Shown: positions 35,398-45,001 of the stretch, one piece after another | How the letters are laid out: each line of letters begins with the position of its first letter | Numbering within the stretch: the first letter of the stretch is position 1 | Assembly: GCF_021412625.1 (NCBI RefSeq) | Contig: NZ_JAKCFI010000001.1 | Location: 186,001-250,000 of the forward strand | Direction: 5' to 3' | Source: Myxococcus stipitatus | GTDB taxonomy: Bacteria; Myxococcota; Myxococcia; Myxococcales; Myxococcaceae | Length of the DNA stretch: 64,000 nucleotides | Position numbers and translations under genes: made by a program | The notes under the pieces: model-generated | Database searches by the model: none | Seen by the model: only the letters and a program-made list of their open reading frames with translations | Told to the model about the DNA's origin: nothing

Positions 35398-37011
35398 TCA
35401 GGCCATCTTCTCGCGCAGGTACGCCTCCAGCTCGGAGATGGCGACGCGCTCCTGGGTCATGGAGTCGCGCTGGCGCACGGTGACGGTGTCCTTCGAGCCG
35501 GCGTCCTTGCCGTCGCCCAGCGTGTCGAAGTCGACCGTGACGCAGAAGGGGGTGCCGATTTCATCCTGGCGCCGGTACAGCTTCCCGATGGCGCCGGTGT
35601 CGTCGTAGACGACGCGCATGGCGCCCGAGGACTGGAGCTGGCGGCGGATGCCCTTGGCCGCGCCGACGATGCCGGGGTGGTTCTTCTTCAGCGGCAGCAC
35701 GGCCACCTTGATGGGCGCCAGGCGCGGCTTGAAGTGCAGCACCGTCCGGTAGAACTCGTCGACGACGGGGTCCACCTGGCCGCGCAGCTTCCTGGCGACC
35801 TCGATGCCCTCCGCGCCCGGCATGGACAGCAGGCCGGTGATGGAGGCCAGGCGCTCGCCCAGCGCTCCCGCGATGCGCTCGCCCTCGGCGATGATGGCGT
35901 CCTTCGCGCCCGCGGGGAGCTTCTCGTTGCGGCCCACGGACTTGAGGAAGGTGCCCAGCGCCTCCTCGATGGGCTTGAGCCGGTCGGCCGGCGCGGGCTT
36001 CACCTGCTCCTCGGCGTAGGCCTCGCTGAGCACCGCGAGCACGCCGCGGTCGACGCCCGCGGAGGGCTCGATGACGAAGGGCACCACGTGCTGCTTCGTC
36101 TCCGGGTCGAAGTACGTGAGCTTCTCCGTGCTGTGCGCGTTGGGCGCCACGCGCGCCCGGAGGCCGAGCGAGCCCTGGTCCTTGCTGTGCGAGCCCAGGT
36201 CGTAGTCGGTGCGGTTGGCGATGCCCTCCAGCTCCTCGAGCCCGTGCGGGAAGCGGTACAGCAGGTCCACCGTGGCCTTGGCGTAGTGCGCCAGCTCGTT
36301 CGCCTTCTGGTGGTAGGGCTCCAGGTTCTGGCGCGACAGCCCCACCGACAGCCACCAGTTGATGCGGTCCTCCACCCACTTCTGGTGCCAGGCGTCGTCC
36401 TCGCCGGGCTTCACGAAGAACTCGATCTCCATCTGCTCGAACTCGCGCACGCGGAAGATGAAGTTGCGCGGCGTGATTTCGTTGCGGAACGACTTGCCGA
36501 TCTGCGCGATGCCGAAGGGCAGCTTGCGCGAGGTGGAGTCGAGCACGTGCTTGAAGTTGAGGAAGATGCCCTGCGCGGTCTCCGGGCGCAGGTACGAGAA
36601 CGACTCGGGGTCCGGCACCGGTCCGACCTGCGTCTTGAACATCAGGTTGAAGGGGCGCGGCTCGGTCAGGTCCCCGGAGCCGCAGCTCGGACACTTGCCG
36701 GCGATCTGGTCCGCCCGCCAGCGCATCTTGCAGTCCTTGCAGTCGACCATCGGGTCCACGAAGGTGTCCTCGTGTCCCGAGTAGCGCCAGGCGAGCTTGT
36801 TCATGAGGATGGCGGCGTCGATGCCCTCCATGTCCTCGCGCTCCCAGACGTTGGCGCGCCACCACGCGAGCTTCAGGTTGTTCTTCAACTCGACGCCGAG
36901 CGGACCGTAGTCGTACGTGCCCTGGAGGCCCCCGTAGATCGCGGACCCGGGGAAGATGAAGCCCCGGCGTTTGCACAGGGACACGAGCTGCTCCATCGTC
37001 TGCGCGGCCAT
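35398..37011 (-). CDS. glyQS: Glycyl-tRNA synthetase, alpha2 type
   Basis: 537 residues, class II synthetase that charges tRNA-Gly in the cytoplasm. It is the single-chain, eukaryote/archaea-like form rather than the alpha2beta2 form of many proteobacteria. Seen: N-terminal [20 protein letters not shown], zinc-ribbon-like [20 protein letters not shown], motif 2 region [20 protein letters not shown], and [13 protein letters not shown]-like motif 3 ([16 protein letters not shown]), then the C-terminal anticodon-binding domain with [16 protein letters not shown] lies 10 bases before the ATG. Likely essential housekeeping gene. Confidence 0.95.
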   Translation of the reverse strand: MAAQTMEQLVSLCKRRGFIFPGSAIYGGLQGTYDYGPLGVELKNNLKLAWWRANVWEREDMEGIDAAILMNKLAWRYSGHEDTFVDPMVDCKDCKMRWRADQIAGKCPSCGSGDLTEPRPFNLMFKTQVGPVPDPESFSYLRPETAQGIFLNFKHVLDSTSRKLPFGIAQIGKSFRNEITPRNFIFRVREFEQMEIEFFVKPGEDDAWHQKWVEDRINWWLSVGLSRQNLEPYHQKANELAHYAKATVDLLYRFPHGLEELEGIANRTDYDLGSHSKDQGSLGLRARVAPNAHSTEKLTYFDPETKQHVVPFVIEPSAGVDRGVLAVLSEAYAEEQVKPAPADRLKPIEEALGTFLKSVGRNEKLPAGAKDAIIAEGERIAGALGERLASITGLLSMPGAEGIEVARKLRGQVDPVVDEFYRTVLHFKPRLAPIKVAVLPLKKNHPGIVGAAKGIRRQLQSSGAMRVVYDDTGAIGKLYRRQDEIGTPFCVTVDFDTLGDGKDAGSKDTVTVRQRDSMTQERVAISELEAYLREKMA

Positions 37012-37207
37012 CGGCGTGCTGCTCCTTCGTGAGCGGTGTGGCGTCGCACCCTACACCGTTCGTCCGGCACGGACGTGGTGGCGCACGCGGGGCCCTGTGT
37101 CCGTGGCCTCGAGGTGTCGTCTGCTCTGTGTGGGCCGCTGTGGGCTATCCACTCGCGAGCACGACCCACCCCCGGAGACGCGGCCCCGAGGGCGGGGGAG
37201 GCGCGGG

Positions 37208-38740
37208 TCAGGGCGCCTTGCGCACCTGGCTGACCAGCCAGTTCTGGGCGTCGGAGCGGGCCCAGAAGGTGTCCCAGCCGCCGTGGCCGCCGGTGGGGTT
37301 GACGGTGATCTGGAGCTCGCCGGAGTAGCCGGGGCACTGGTGCACGCGCATCTCGAAGCCGTTGCCCGGGTTGGTCCAGTTCCAGGCGCTGAACGTGCCG
37401 TCGTCGGAGTTGCCCGCGGCCCAGATGGGGAAGTCCTCCAGCACGCAGAGGGGCGAGGGGTTGGGCGGGAAGTACGCCTGGGGCATCGCGCCGGCATACG
37501 TCGACAGGTAGTAGGCCAGCTGGTCGTTCACGCCCGAGGCGCCGGAGGACAGGCCCGTCAGCGTCACGCGGTCCGGATCGGCGCCGTAGAGGGTGATGGC
37601 CTCCTGCACCAGCGTGTGCACGTTGGCCGCGTGCCACCAGGTGTCCAGCGGCTGCCCGACGCGGGGCCCGTTAGGGGCGATGACGATGCCGGGGAAGGTG
37701 TCGACGAGCGGCTTGCCGGGGATGAGCTGGCGGATGAAGCCCTCGGGGTTGCTGCCCACCTGCGTGTGGTCCGCCGTCAGCGTGGAGCCGCCACGGCCGT
37801 GCAGCGAGAGGACGAGGGGGTACTTCTTGCCGGGGACGGTGCCGTAGTCCTTGGGCAGGAACACCGCCGAGTCATACGTCCCGCCGCGGCTCCAGACATG
37901 GAGCTTCCCGGCGCGCGGGTCCACGGGCGGCGTCGCCGAGTTCACCGTGACGCTCACCGTGTCCGAGCCGCTGGCGCCGCCGTCGTCCGTGGCGGTGAGC
38001 TGGAACACGTAGGCACCCTGGACGAGGCCGCTGGCGGTGGCCGTGGCCGTCGTGGCGCTGGAGAGCGTCGCCGCCGTCGGGCCGGAGACCTGGGTCCAGA
38101 GATAGCTGGCGATGGTCCCGTCCGTGTCGGTGGCGGAGCCCTGGAGCGGGGCCGAGCTGGTGGGCAGGGTGAGGGAGAAATCGGCGCCGGCGAAGACCGA
38201 CGGAGGCTGGTTCGCCAGCGACGTGCCGAACACCTGGAACTCACGCACGCGGCAGAGGTTGTCGTCCGCGCCCCGCTTGCACAGGATGCGCAGGTAGCGC
38301 GCGTCCAGCGGCTGGGCCAACGTCAGCGTCCAGGCGGGCAGGGTGTTGCCGGTGACGCTGGCCCCGGGAATCACCTGCCAGGGGGCCGTGGTGTCGCCGC
38401 GGTAGACGATGTCGAAGTCGACCATGCGGCCGAGGACGTCGTCCCTGCCGGTGTAGAGCACGAGCCGCTCCACGCGGTACTGCGCCTGCAGGTCCACCTC
38501 CAGCCACTCCGGATTCGAGGGCAGCGGGTTGACCGCCGAGGCCCAGCGGTCATCCGGGGCGATGCTGCCGTTGACCGCCTTGGGATGGCCGAACTGGTCG
38601 GGAAAGCCAATGGCGTTCACCGACGAGGCGGAGGTGGGCTTGCCCAGGGCGACGTTGCTCGACTGCGCCAGCGCGGGAACGGCCATCGTCAGGACCAGCG
38701 CGTTCAGGGCCGCGACGGCATTTCGGGGACTCCAATGCAC
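37208..38740 (-). CDS. Secreted CBM32 (F5/8C) - Ig/PKD - esterase multidomain protein
   Basis: 510 residues. The GTG at 38740-38738 has AAGGAG immediately upstream and begins a signal peptide (ALNALVLTMAVPALA). Domains in order: F5/8 type C/CBM32 carbohydrate-binding (about 27-160, NVALGKPTSASS.., RYLRILCKRG); a PKD/REJ-like beta domain (165-265, YLWTQVSGP, FQLTATDDGG); and an alpha/beta-hydrolase of the feruloyl-esterase/PHB-depolymerase type (270-510) with nucleophile in LTGLSSGASG (Ser near 397) and His in GGHGGWDTFW. It should deacylate plant or microbial polysaccharide outside the cell. Upstream, 38795-38870 is strikingly AT-rich and likely holds its promoter. Confidence 0.87.
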   Translation of the reverse strand: MHWSPRNAVAALNALVLTMAVPALAQSSNVALGKPTSASSVNAIGFPDQFGHPKAVNGSIAPDDRWASAVNPLPSNPEWLEVDLQAQYRVERLVLYTGRDDVLGRMVDFDIVYRGDTTAPWQVIPGASVTGNTLPAWTLTLAQPLDARYLRILCKRGADDNLCRVREFQVFGTSLANQPPSVFAGADFSLTLPTSSAPLQGSATDTDGTIASYLWTQVSGPTAATLSSATTATATASGLVQGAYVFQLTATDDGGASGSDTVSVTVNSATPPVDPRAGKLHVWSRGGTYDSAVFLPKDYGTVPGKKYPLVLSLHGRGGSTLTADHTQVGSNPEGFIRQLIPGKPLVDTFPGIVIAPNGPRVGQPLDTWWHAANVHTLVQEAITLYGADPDRVTLTGLSSGASGVNDQLAYYLSTYAGAMPQAYFPPNPSPLCVLEDFPIWAAGNSDDGTFSAWNWTNPGNGFEMRVHQCPGYSGELQITVNPTGGHGGWDTFWARSDAQNWLVSQVRKAP

Positions 38741-39002
38741 AGGGACTCCTTGCGTGAGGGGGACGCCAGTCTTCCCTGAATCTCCTGGGTGGCGTAGTTC
38801 AATCTCTAATTTCACATGCATTGAATTTGTATGTGCAATTTTGTTGCAAATATTTCGAAGTTCGTGAGGTCGACGCGGAACGGACGCCGGGGTGGGAGGT
38901 CGTCCGCAAGGGTGGTGCGTGGTGCCCCAGGGACGGGCTGGCCCTGGGAAAAGGAGGGGGGCGGGCTTTCGCGCGCGGACGGGGACGCCTGAAGATGGCG
39001 CC

Positions 39003-39899
39003 ATGTCCCGCGCTCCTGGCCTCCGCCCGCTGCTGTTCGGCTCCCTCGTGCTGGCGTCGTCCGTGGCCCTGGCCGCGGGAGGCGACGCGCCGGTGACGCT
39101 GCGGTGGAAGGTGCCTCCGGCGTCGCTGGGCTACGAGTACACGACGGAGAGCCTGTCCCCGAAGGGGAACGCGATGCGGGTGGACCTCTCCAGCATCAAG
39201 CTGAAGGGGGTGGCGCCCGACAAGCGCCGGCGGATGTTCGAGGTGAGCCAGCCCACGGAGTCCGCGATGGTGCTGGTGTTGTCACCCAAGCCCTCCGGCG
39301 ACGTGGCGGCCCGGCTGGTGGTGACCCGCGTGGACCTGCCCAAGGCGAAGCGGGCGACGAAGGAGGCGCGCGAGGTGGCCGAGCGGATGAAGGCGATGGA
39401 GGGGACGGTGCAGGTCCGGGCCACGCTCACGCCCTCGGGGCTGGTCACCAGCGACCTGAAGCGGGAGCAACGCAACCTGGTGGCCCTCATGGTGGAGCTG
39501 CCCTCCCGGCCCGTCTCGGTGGGGGATGTCTGGACCCACACCGCGGACCTGCTCGACATGGGGCCGCGCTGGCACGGGATGGGAGACATCATCAACCAGG
39601 TGCAGCTGGTGTCCCTGGAGCGCGAGGCGGAGGGCCGCACGGTGGCCGTCATCGACTTCACCCTCGCGGAGCGACACGCCGGACGCTACGAGGACGCCTC
39701 GTTGCTCAAGCCCATCCCCGCGACGCTGGAGATGACCTATGTGGGGCGGGGTGAGTTCCTCGTCGAGGAGGGGCGCTGGCGGCGCGTCGCGGGGCAGACG
39801 TCCACCGTCACCAAGGGCGTGGTCTCGGTGGACTCGGTCCAGCGCTTCGTCATGGTGTCACTGGAGACCATTCCTCCGGAGGTGCTCGCCGCGCCATGA
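39003..39899 (+). CDS. Exported protein of unknown function
   Basis: 298 residues with a signal peptide (RPLLFGSLVLASSVALAAG). The mature part is a beta-rich sequence (LRWKVPPASLGYEYTTES, VDLPSRPVSVGDVW, VAVIDFTLAERHAG, LEMTYVGRGEFLVEEGRW) reminiscent of myxobacterial DUF6263-like periplasmic proteins, with a Lys/Arg-rich helix at about 110-140. No catalytic motif. It stands between the divergent CBM32-esterase gene and a small lipoprotein gene on the same strand. Confidence 0.7.
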   Translation: MSRAPGLRPLLFGSLVLASSVALAAGGDAPVTLRWKVPPASLGYEYTTESLSPKGNAMRVDLSSIKLKGVAPDKRRRMFEVSQPTESAMVLVLSPKPSGDVAARLVVTRVDLPKAKRATKEAREVAERMKAMEGTVQVRATLTPSGLVTSDLKREQRNLVALMVELPSRPVSVGDVWTHTADLLDMGPRWHGMGDIINQVQLVSLEREAEGRTVAVIDFTLAERHAGRYEDASLLKPIPATLEMTYVGRGEFLVEEGRWRRVAGQTSTVTKGVVSVDSVQRFVMVSLETIPPEVLAAP

Positions 39900-39996
39900 C
39901 GCGCGTCCTGTCGCGGGCCGCGGTGGCTCCGGCGTCCTCTGGAATTGGCTATCATGGTCTGGCTTCACGGACATGAAAGCTTCATCCGGAGGTCAC

Positions 39997-40299
39997 ATGC
40001 GAAGAATGACTGGGATGGGTATTTCGTTCCTGGCGACAGGCTTCATGCTGGGCTGTGGAGGCGTGGAAGCCCCCCGCGCCGAGGAGGTCGCGTTCGAGCA
40101 GGAGCAGTCGCTCGTGGCGTGTCCCAGCGGCTACACGAGCGTTCCTCTCTGGGAGTGCGAGCCGTTGGCGGCGCACGCCCCGCCGTGTCGATATGGCGGG
40201 CCCGGCTACTACAACGTCCTGCACCTGTATTGTCAGTCCGGCACGGACTTCTACGACGCGGGCCCGACGGGCACCTACGCCTGTGGGGACTGCTTCTAG
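39997..40299 (+). CDS. Small Cys-containing lipoprotein
   Basis: 100 residues. The ATG at 39997 has GGAGG five bases upstream, which decides it over an ATG at 39973. Lipoprotein signal ends TGFMLGC. The mature part holds six Cys in pairs (LVACPSGYTSVPLWEC, APPCRYGG, LYCQSG, YACGDCF) and is otherwise rich in Tyr and Gly. No known family recognised; presumably a disulfide-bonded surface protein. Confidence 0.75.
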   Translation: MRRMTGMGISFLATGFMLGCGGVEAPRAEEVAFEQEQSLVACPSGYTSVPLWECEPLAAHAPPCRYGGPGYYNVLHLYCQSGTDFYDAGPTGTYACGDCF

Positions 40300-40329
40300 T
40301 CGTCTGTCGGGCTCGACCCGCGATGGCGT

Positions 40330-40358
40330 CCCGGAGCGGAGCGGCCCACCGCTCCGGG
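40330..40358. terminator. Hairpin terminator between convergent genes
   Basis: Perfect 10-bp stem CCCGGAGCGG (40330-40339) with CCGCTCCGGG (40349-40358), loop 9 bases, between the small lipoprotein gene and the end of the aldehyde dehydrogenase gene. Confidence 0.6.
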
Positions 40359-40368
40359 AGGCCGGTGC

Positions 40369-41985
40369 TCAGAACAGGAAGTCGGTGGTGAGGAAGTCCG
40401 ACTCGCGACGGGTGAGGATGGACTGGACCAGGGCGGTGTTGTCCGCCGTCGTCTTGGCGGCGACGAGCGTGCGGATGGAGAACACGCGCAGGGCGTCCGC
40501 GACGGACAGCGTGCCCTCGGCGGAGTCCTTGCGCCCGTTGAAGGGGAACGTGTCCGGGCCGCGCTGGCACTGGCAGTTGAGGTTGATGCGGCCCACCTGG
40601 TTGGAGAAGGCGTCGATGAACCGGCCGATGCGCGCCGAGTCCTTGCCGAACAGGCTGAGCTGCTGGCCGAACTGGGACTCGACGACGAGGCGGATGGCCT
40701 CCTCGTCCCGGTCGAACACCATCACCGGGACGACGGGGCCGAACTGCTCCTCGTTGGCCAGCCGCATGTCCCCCGTCACGGGGTAGACGACCGTGGGCGC
40801 GTAGAAGGACTGGGCCGACTGCCCCCCGGTCTGGTTGACGATGCGCGCGCCCTTCGACACGGCGTCGTCGACCAGTCCCTGGAGGTAGGCGGCCTTCCCG
40901 GGTTCGGGCAGGGGGGTGATGGACACGCCCGGCTCCCACGGCATGCCGGGCTTGAGCGCGTCGACCGCCGCGGTGAACTTCTCGAGGAACCGGTCGACGA
41001 TGCTCCGGTGCACCACCAGCAGCTTGAGCGCCGTGCAGCGCTGGCCGTTGAAGGACAGCGTCCCGGTGATGCACTCCTTCACCGCGTTGTCGAGGTCCGC
41101 GTCCTCCAGGATGATGGCGGGGTTCTTGGCGTCCAGGCCGAGCACGGACTTGAGCCGGTGGGGACGGGGGTGCATCCGCTTCAGCTCGCTGGCGCCCCGG
41201 TTGGTGCCGATGAAGGCGAACAGGTCCACCTTCCCGCTCTCCATCAGCGCGCCCACCGTCTCACGCCCCTTGCCGTAGATGATGTTGATGACGCCGGGAG
41301 GGAAGCAGTCGCGGAACGCCTCCAGCAGCGGGCGGATGAGCAGCACGCCGAACTTCGCCGGCTTGAACACCACGGTGTTGCCCATCAGCAGGGCGGGGAA
41401 CAGGGTGCTGAAGGTCTCGTTGAGCGGGTAGTTGTAGGGCCCCATGCACAGCGCCACGCCCATGGGGGCCCGGCGGATCTGCGCCATGATGCCCTGCTCC
41501 TGCACGAAGCGGGACGAGGTGCGGTCCAGCTCCTTCAGCGCGCGGACGGTCTCCACGATGAGGTCGATGGTGCGGTCGAACTCCTTCTCCGAGTCCGGCT
41601 GCGTCTTGCCAATCTCCCACATCAGGAGGTTCACCACCGCCGCGCGCCGCGCGCGCATGGCCACGACGAAGCGCTCCACGGCCTCGATGCGCTCGGCGAC
41701 GCGCATCGTGGGCCAGACGCCCCGGCCCAGGTCGTAGGCCTTCACCGCGGCGGCCAGCGCGTCGAGCGACTCGCGCGAGGTGAGCAGGGGGGTGGCGCCG
41801 ATGAGCTTCGGGCGGGGCCCCTCGGGCGTCTGGAGGTAGACCGGGCTCTGTACGGGGTTGAGGTCGCCCTTCCAGGTGCGCAGCTCTCCGTCGACCAGGT
41901 ACTCGCGCTGCTCGAGGTAGGCGGGGAGCTTCACGCCGGAGGGAATCTGTTCTTCGGTGGGGAAGAGGTCAGCCAGTGCCGTCAT
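40369..41985 (-). CDS. gapN: NADP-dependent glyceraldehyde-3-phosphate dehydrogenase-like aldehyde dehydrogenase
   Basis: 538 residues, aldehyde dehydrogenase superfamily, closest in style to non-phosphorylating GAPDH (GapN), which oxidises glyceraldehyde 3-phosphate to 3-phosphoglycerate with NADP+ in the cytoplasm. The catalytic Cys is in SFNGQRCTALK; GPYNYPLNETF and VVFKPAK form the cofactor pocket; NEEQFGPVVPV is the conserved Glu motif. At the place of the usual L-E-L-G-G-K the protein reads LGLDAKNPAII, so the common general-base Glu is replaced; this may be a trait of its branch. GGGAG precedes the ATG. Same strand as the upstream lipoprotein gene but 103 bases away. Confidence 0.85.
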   Translation of the reverse strand: MTALADLFPTEEQIPSGVKLPAYLEQREYLVDGELRTWKGDLNPVQSPVYLQTPEGPRPKLIGATPLLTSRESLDALAAAVKAYDLGRGVWPTMRVAERIEAVERFVVAMRARRAAVVNLLMWEIGKTQPDSEKEFDRTIDLIVETVRALKELDRTSSRFVQEQGIMAQIRRAPMGVALCMGPYNYPLNETFSTLFPALLMGNTVVFKPAKFGVLLIRPLLEAFRDCFPPGVINIIYGKGRETVGALMESGKVDLFAFIGTNRGASELKRMHPRPHRLKSVLGLDAKNPAIILEDADLDNAVKECITGTLSFNGQRCTALKLLVVHRSIVDRFLEKFTAAVDALKPGMPWEPGVSITPLPEPGKAAYLQGLVDDAVSKGARIVNQTGGQSAQSFYAPTVVYPVTGDMRLANEEQFGPVVPVMVFDRDEEAIRLVVESQFGQQLSLFGKDSARIGRFIDAFSNQVGRINLNCQCQRGPDTFPFNGRKDSAEGTLSVADALRVFSIRTLVAAKTTADNTALVQSILTRRESDFLTTDFLF

Positions 41986-42088
41986 GGAGGCTCCCTTTTA
42001 ACGGGAGTTCCGTCGCCGGGCACGACTTCCCACGCGCCAGCCCGCGTGGGCCGGGCAAGCGCGTGGGGGGCTTCTCCGTGGGGCGGGG

Positions 42089-43201
42089 CTAGCCGCCGCA
42101 GCGGTTGAAGTTCTGATCGACGTAGTACTGGCAGCAGCCCGCGTACGGGCCCAGGCAGGTCTGGGTGCCGAGCGCCTGGGTGGCCCACTGAGACGCGGTG
42201 GCGTACGAGCCGGCGCAGGCGTCGGCGCAGAGGCTGTTGGAGATGGAGGAGATGGTGCCGTCGAGGTTGTAGCAGGTGGTCGCGTGGGCGCGGGCGTAGA
42301 CGGTGCACGGCTCCTGCGCGGGCGGCGGCGCCGACGATGTCGTGCTCCAGATGGTGCTCAGGTAGACGCGATCACTGCTCTGGTCGATGCCCGCCCACCG
42401 CGAGCGCGGCCCGGAGTCCCACCAGACCATGATGTAGTGCCGCGGTTGGAGGGTCACGCTGTAGTTGACCTTCCACTCACAGCCCTCCCAGGGCCAGATG
42501 CTGCACGACTTGTACTGCGTATAGAAGTAGGCGGTGGAGTCGAAGCCCGCGGCGATGCCCACGGCGCGGAAGTACAGGGTGCCGTCCTTCACGCCGCTGT
42601 AGGAGCCGTACCAGTAGTCGGTGATGCAGGACAGGGATTGGGCCGGGCCGGGGTTGCAGAAGTTGTTGCGGAACCAGAGCTTGTCCCCCACCCAGTCCCA
42701 GGTGTCGTTGAGACTCATCGCGGCGGGGCCCGCGCTGTCGCCGGGCGAGGGACCTTCGGGCGGCGCGGTGGCGGCGCGACCGACCTGCTGGGCCGCCTGG
42801 CGGCCCTGGATGATACGGGCCATGGCGACGCGGGACTGTGCCTCCACGAGCGCGGCGGGGACGTCCTCGCGCCGGGCGCCGGGCGCGAGCGCGAGATAGA
42901 CATCCGCCAGCTCCTTGCCCCGGAACGTCTCCGGGTCCATCGCCTCCTGGAGGCGGGCCGCGTCGAGGTCCGCGTGGCCCGTCTCCGCGACGAAGACCTC
43001 GCCCGGGGCGGATTCGATGAAGCGCACCGAACGGGTGTCGCTCAGCTTCAGCTCATGGAGCAGCGTGCCCTGCTCCACGGTTCGAGGCACCGGGGCCTCG
43101 AGCTGAGGATTCCCACAGGCCGAAAGGAACAGGGCGGTGAGGGCGGAGGACAGCACGGCCCGCGCGCGTGGGGCGCGGGGCGGAGCGCAACGGTGGAACA
43201 T
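42089..43201 (-). CDS. Lipoprotein with C-terminal Cys-rich domain, unknown function
   Basis: 370 residues. ATG at 43201 with a lipoprotein signal ending ALFLSAC. Residues 25-150 are a soluble acidic segment with an Ala/Gln-rich helix. Residues 150-260 are aromatic-rich beta sequence (DTWDWVGDKLWFRNNF, YFYTQYKSCSIWPWEGCEWKVNYSV). The last 80 residues contain eight Cys (PCTVYARAHATTC, LCADACAG, TCLGPYAGCCQYY, NRCGG). No catalytic motif is recognised. It may be a structural surface protein. Confidence 0.72.
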   Translation of the reverse strand: MFHRCAPPRAPRARAVLSSALTALFLSACGNPQLEAPVPRTVEQGTLLHELKLSDTRSVRFIESAPGEVFVAETGHADLDAARLQEAMDPETFRGKELADVYLALAPGARREDVPAALVEAQSRVAMARIIQGRQAAQQVGRAATAPPEGPSPGDSAGPAAMSLNDTWDWVGDKLWFRNNFCNPGPAQSLSCITDYWYGSYSGVKDGTLYFRAVGIAAGFDSTAYFYTQYKSCSIWPWEGCEWKVNYSVTLQPRHYIMVWWDSGPRSRWAGIDQSSDRVYLSTIWSTTSSAPPPAQEPCTVYARAHATTCYNLDGTISSISNSLCADACAGSYATASQWATQALGTQTCLGPYAGCCQYYVDQNFNRCGG

Positions 43202-43427
43202 GGCGGAGGACTCCTCGGTCGGGGCTGCAGCCACCTGAACGGGCAGCCCCGGAAGTCTTCGCCCGCCTCCCGTTCATGGGGCGACACTGTCGCCCGGCGC
43301 CGACGAGGGCGTCCGAGGGTTTCTGATAGTTCCTGTGGGCGTCTGCTTGGGAATCCATCGCGACGCCTGGGCAGGCATTGCCTTTCGACAATCCGTGTCG
43401 AGGCGCGAGTCCGAGAGGAATTTCCCC

Positions 43428-44843
43428 ATGTCCCGACGAATCGCGCGAGGCCCCCGGGGCCTCGTTCCGCTACTGCCACGCCTGCTGGCCGTGTTGTCGG
43501 TGGGAGCGCTGTCGCTGGCCCTGCCCGTGGGCGCCCAGGAGTTGCCGGAGGACGAGGCGACGGTCGCCTTCGTGGGGGTGGACCTGGATGGCGAGGGCCT
43601 GCGGGTCCGGCTCCAGTGGTCGGAGGACGAGGGCACCCTTCCCGAATACGCGCAGCTGGTCTCGTATGACGGCCGAGGAGAGGCCAACGACCTCGTGGAG
43701 GTGTTCCCGGAGCCAGGGGCCGTCATCGAGCTGCGATTGCCCGATGCGTTGCGCGAGCCGTGGGAGAGCGGCTGGACGCAGCGGCTGGTCGTGGAGGACC
43801 CGTGGCGGGGCGAGACGCTGGCCGTCCAGTTCTACGACCTGAAGCTGGACTGCCAGGAGTCGGAGGAGCAGTGCGTGCTCGGCGTGGCTCCGGCGTCGGG
43901 CACCAACGAGGAGGTGGTGCACCTGAGCGCCGAGTTCGACGAGACCCTGGCCCGTATCGAGTCCTCCTACGAGGGCATGGAGTTCGACCTGTGGGCCATG
44001 GTGTCGGCGGAGACGCCCCACTTGCGCGGCGATGCGCTGCTCTATTCGCACCAGGTCCTGCGGCGCCTGCCCTACTGGGGGGAGTGCTTCTGCGTCTGGT
44101 CGAGCGGGACGTCCCTGTCGCCCTCGGGCTTCGCCCAGGCCATCAGCGATTCGACCTCCGGAGGGCTCGTCACGGGGACTCGAGGCCCTGGGGCCGTGGG
44201 GTCGCTGACCGTCAGGGCCGCGTCACGGCTCGGCATCTCGTTCCACCTGGAGGGGAGCAACGACCTGCGGCTCCGGCCCAGCTGCTTCCGCTGGTTCCAA
44301 TATGACGACTGGCGCGTGGTGGTGCGCTTCCCCGGAGGTGGCCGCGAGTGGTTCATCCCCTTCCCGCGGCCCTACCTGATGCCCTGCGGCTATTCGTGCT
44401 CCGCGAGGTATGACCATGCGGGGCGGCTGAGCGGGAAGTCGTTCGTCACCTATACGGATGGCACGGCGGTCGCCACCGCGTTCGTGGAGAGCTTCTACCG
44501 GGTGGATGGTGGCGACCAGCTCTACGGCGTGGCGGACCAGAGCGCCGAGTTCGATGACGCGACGGTCCTCTCCGTCTGGTCCGCTGGAGGCACCACCTCC
44601 TCCGTCTCGTCCGCCCTGGGCGTCTCCGCGATGAGGACCGTCCCCGCCTCCAACGCCGCCGCGAACGCGAGGAACGGCTTCTTCGCCGCCATCTTCGGGG
44701 AGCCGAACCTGTGCTGGACCGGCCCCTTTGGCCCCGGCGCCGTCTGGACCCATGGAACCCTCCAGGGGCCCACGCAGACCCAGAGCCTGCGCCAGGGCGT
44801 CCGGGACTTCTTCGCGGAGCGCGGCGTCGACATCGTCCCGTAG
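43428..44843 (+). CDS. Exported protein of unknown function
   Basis: 471 residues. ATG at 43428 with GAGAGGAA eight bases upstream; signal peptide LLPRLLAVLSVGALSLALPVGAQ. The mature part has beta-strand patterns and several paired Cys (LDCQESEEQCVLG, GECFCVW, MPCGYSCSARY). No domain or active site recognised. It is transcribed divergently from the Cys-rich lipoprotein gene across 226 bases and is followed by a striking double palindrome. Confidence 0.65.
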   Translation: MSRRIARGPRGLVPLLPRLLAVLSVGALSLALPVGAQELPEDEATVAFVGVDLDGEGLRVRLQWSEDEGTLPEYAQLVSYDGRGEANDLVEVFPEPGAVIELRLPDALREPWESGWTQRLVVEDPWRGETLAVQFYDLKLDCQESEEQCVLGVAPASGTNEEVVHLSAEFDETLARIESSYEGMEFDLWAMVSAETPHLRGDALLYSHQVLRRLPYWGECFCVWSSGTSLSPSGFAQAISDSTSGGLVTGTRGPGAVGSLTVRAASRLGISFHLEGSNDLRLRPSCFRWFQYDDWRVVVRFPGGGREWFIPFPRPYLMPCGYSCSARYDHAGRLSGKSFVTYTDGTAVATAFVESFYRVDGGDQLYGVADQSAEFDDATVLSVWSAGGTTSSVSSALGVSAMRTVPASNAAANARNGFFAAIFGEPNLCWTGPFGPGAVWTHGTLQGPTQTQSLRQGVRDFFAERGVDIVP

Positions 44844-44860
44844 CGCCCGGGCGGGACGGG

Positions 44861-44888
44861 CCTGTCATGACAGCGATGTCATGACAGG
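44861..44888 (+). promoter_or_regulatory. Two TGTCATGACA palindromes forming a 12-bp inverted repeat
   Basis: CCTGTCATGACA (44861-44872) and TGTCATGACAGG (44877-44888) are perfect inverted repeats separated by GCGA, and each contains the self-complementary decamer TGTCATGACA. It lies 18 bases after the stop of the preceding gene and 113 bases before the next start. It could act as a terminator stem, but the doubled palindrome and lack of a T-run fit better a paired operator for a dimeric regulator controlling the lipoprotein gene at 45002. Confidence 0.55.
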
Positions 44889-45001
44889 CAGGACTCGGGG
44901 GCCAGGGTGCCGTCGGAAACCATTGGAAACACCGGGTGTCCGTGTTGGCTCGCTCGTTGCTCAGGAGGGCGCACCTGTCGCACCACTCCAAGGAGCAACG
45001 C

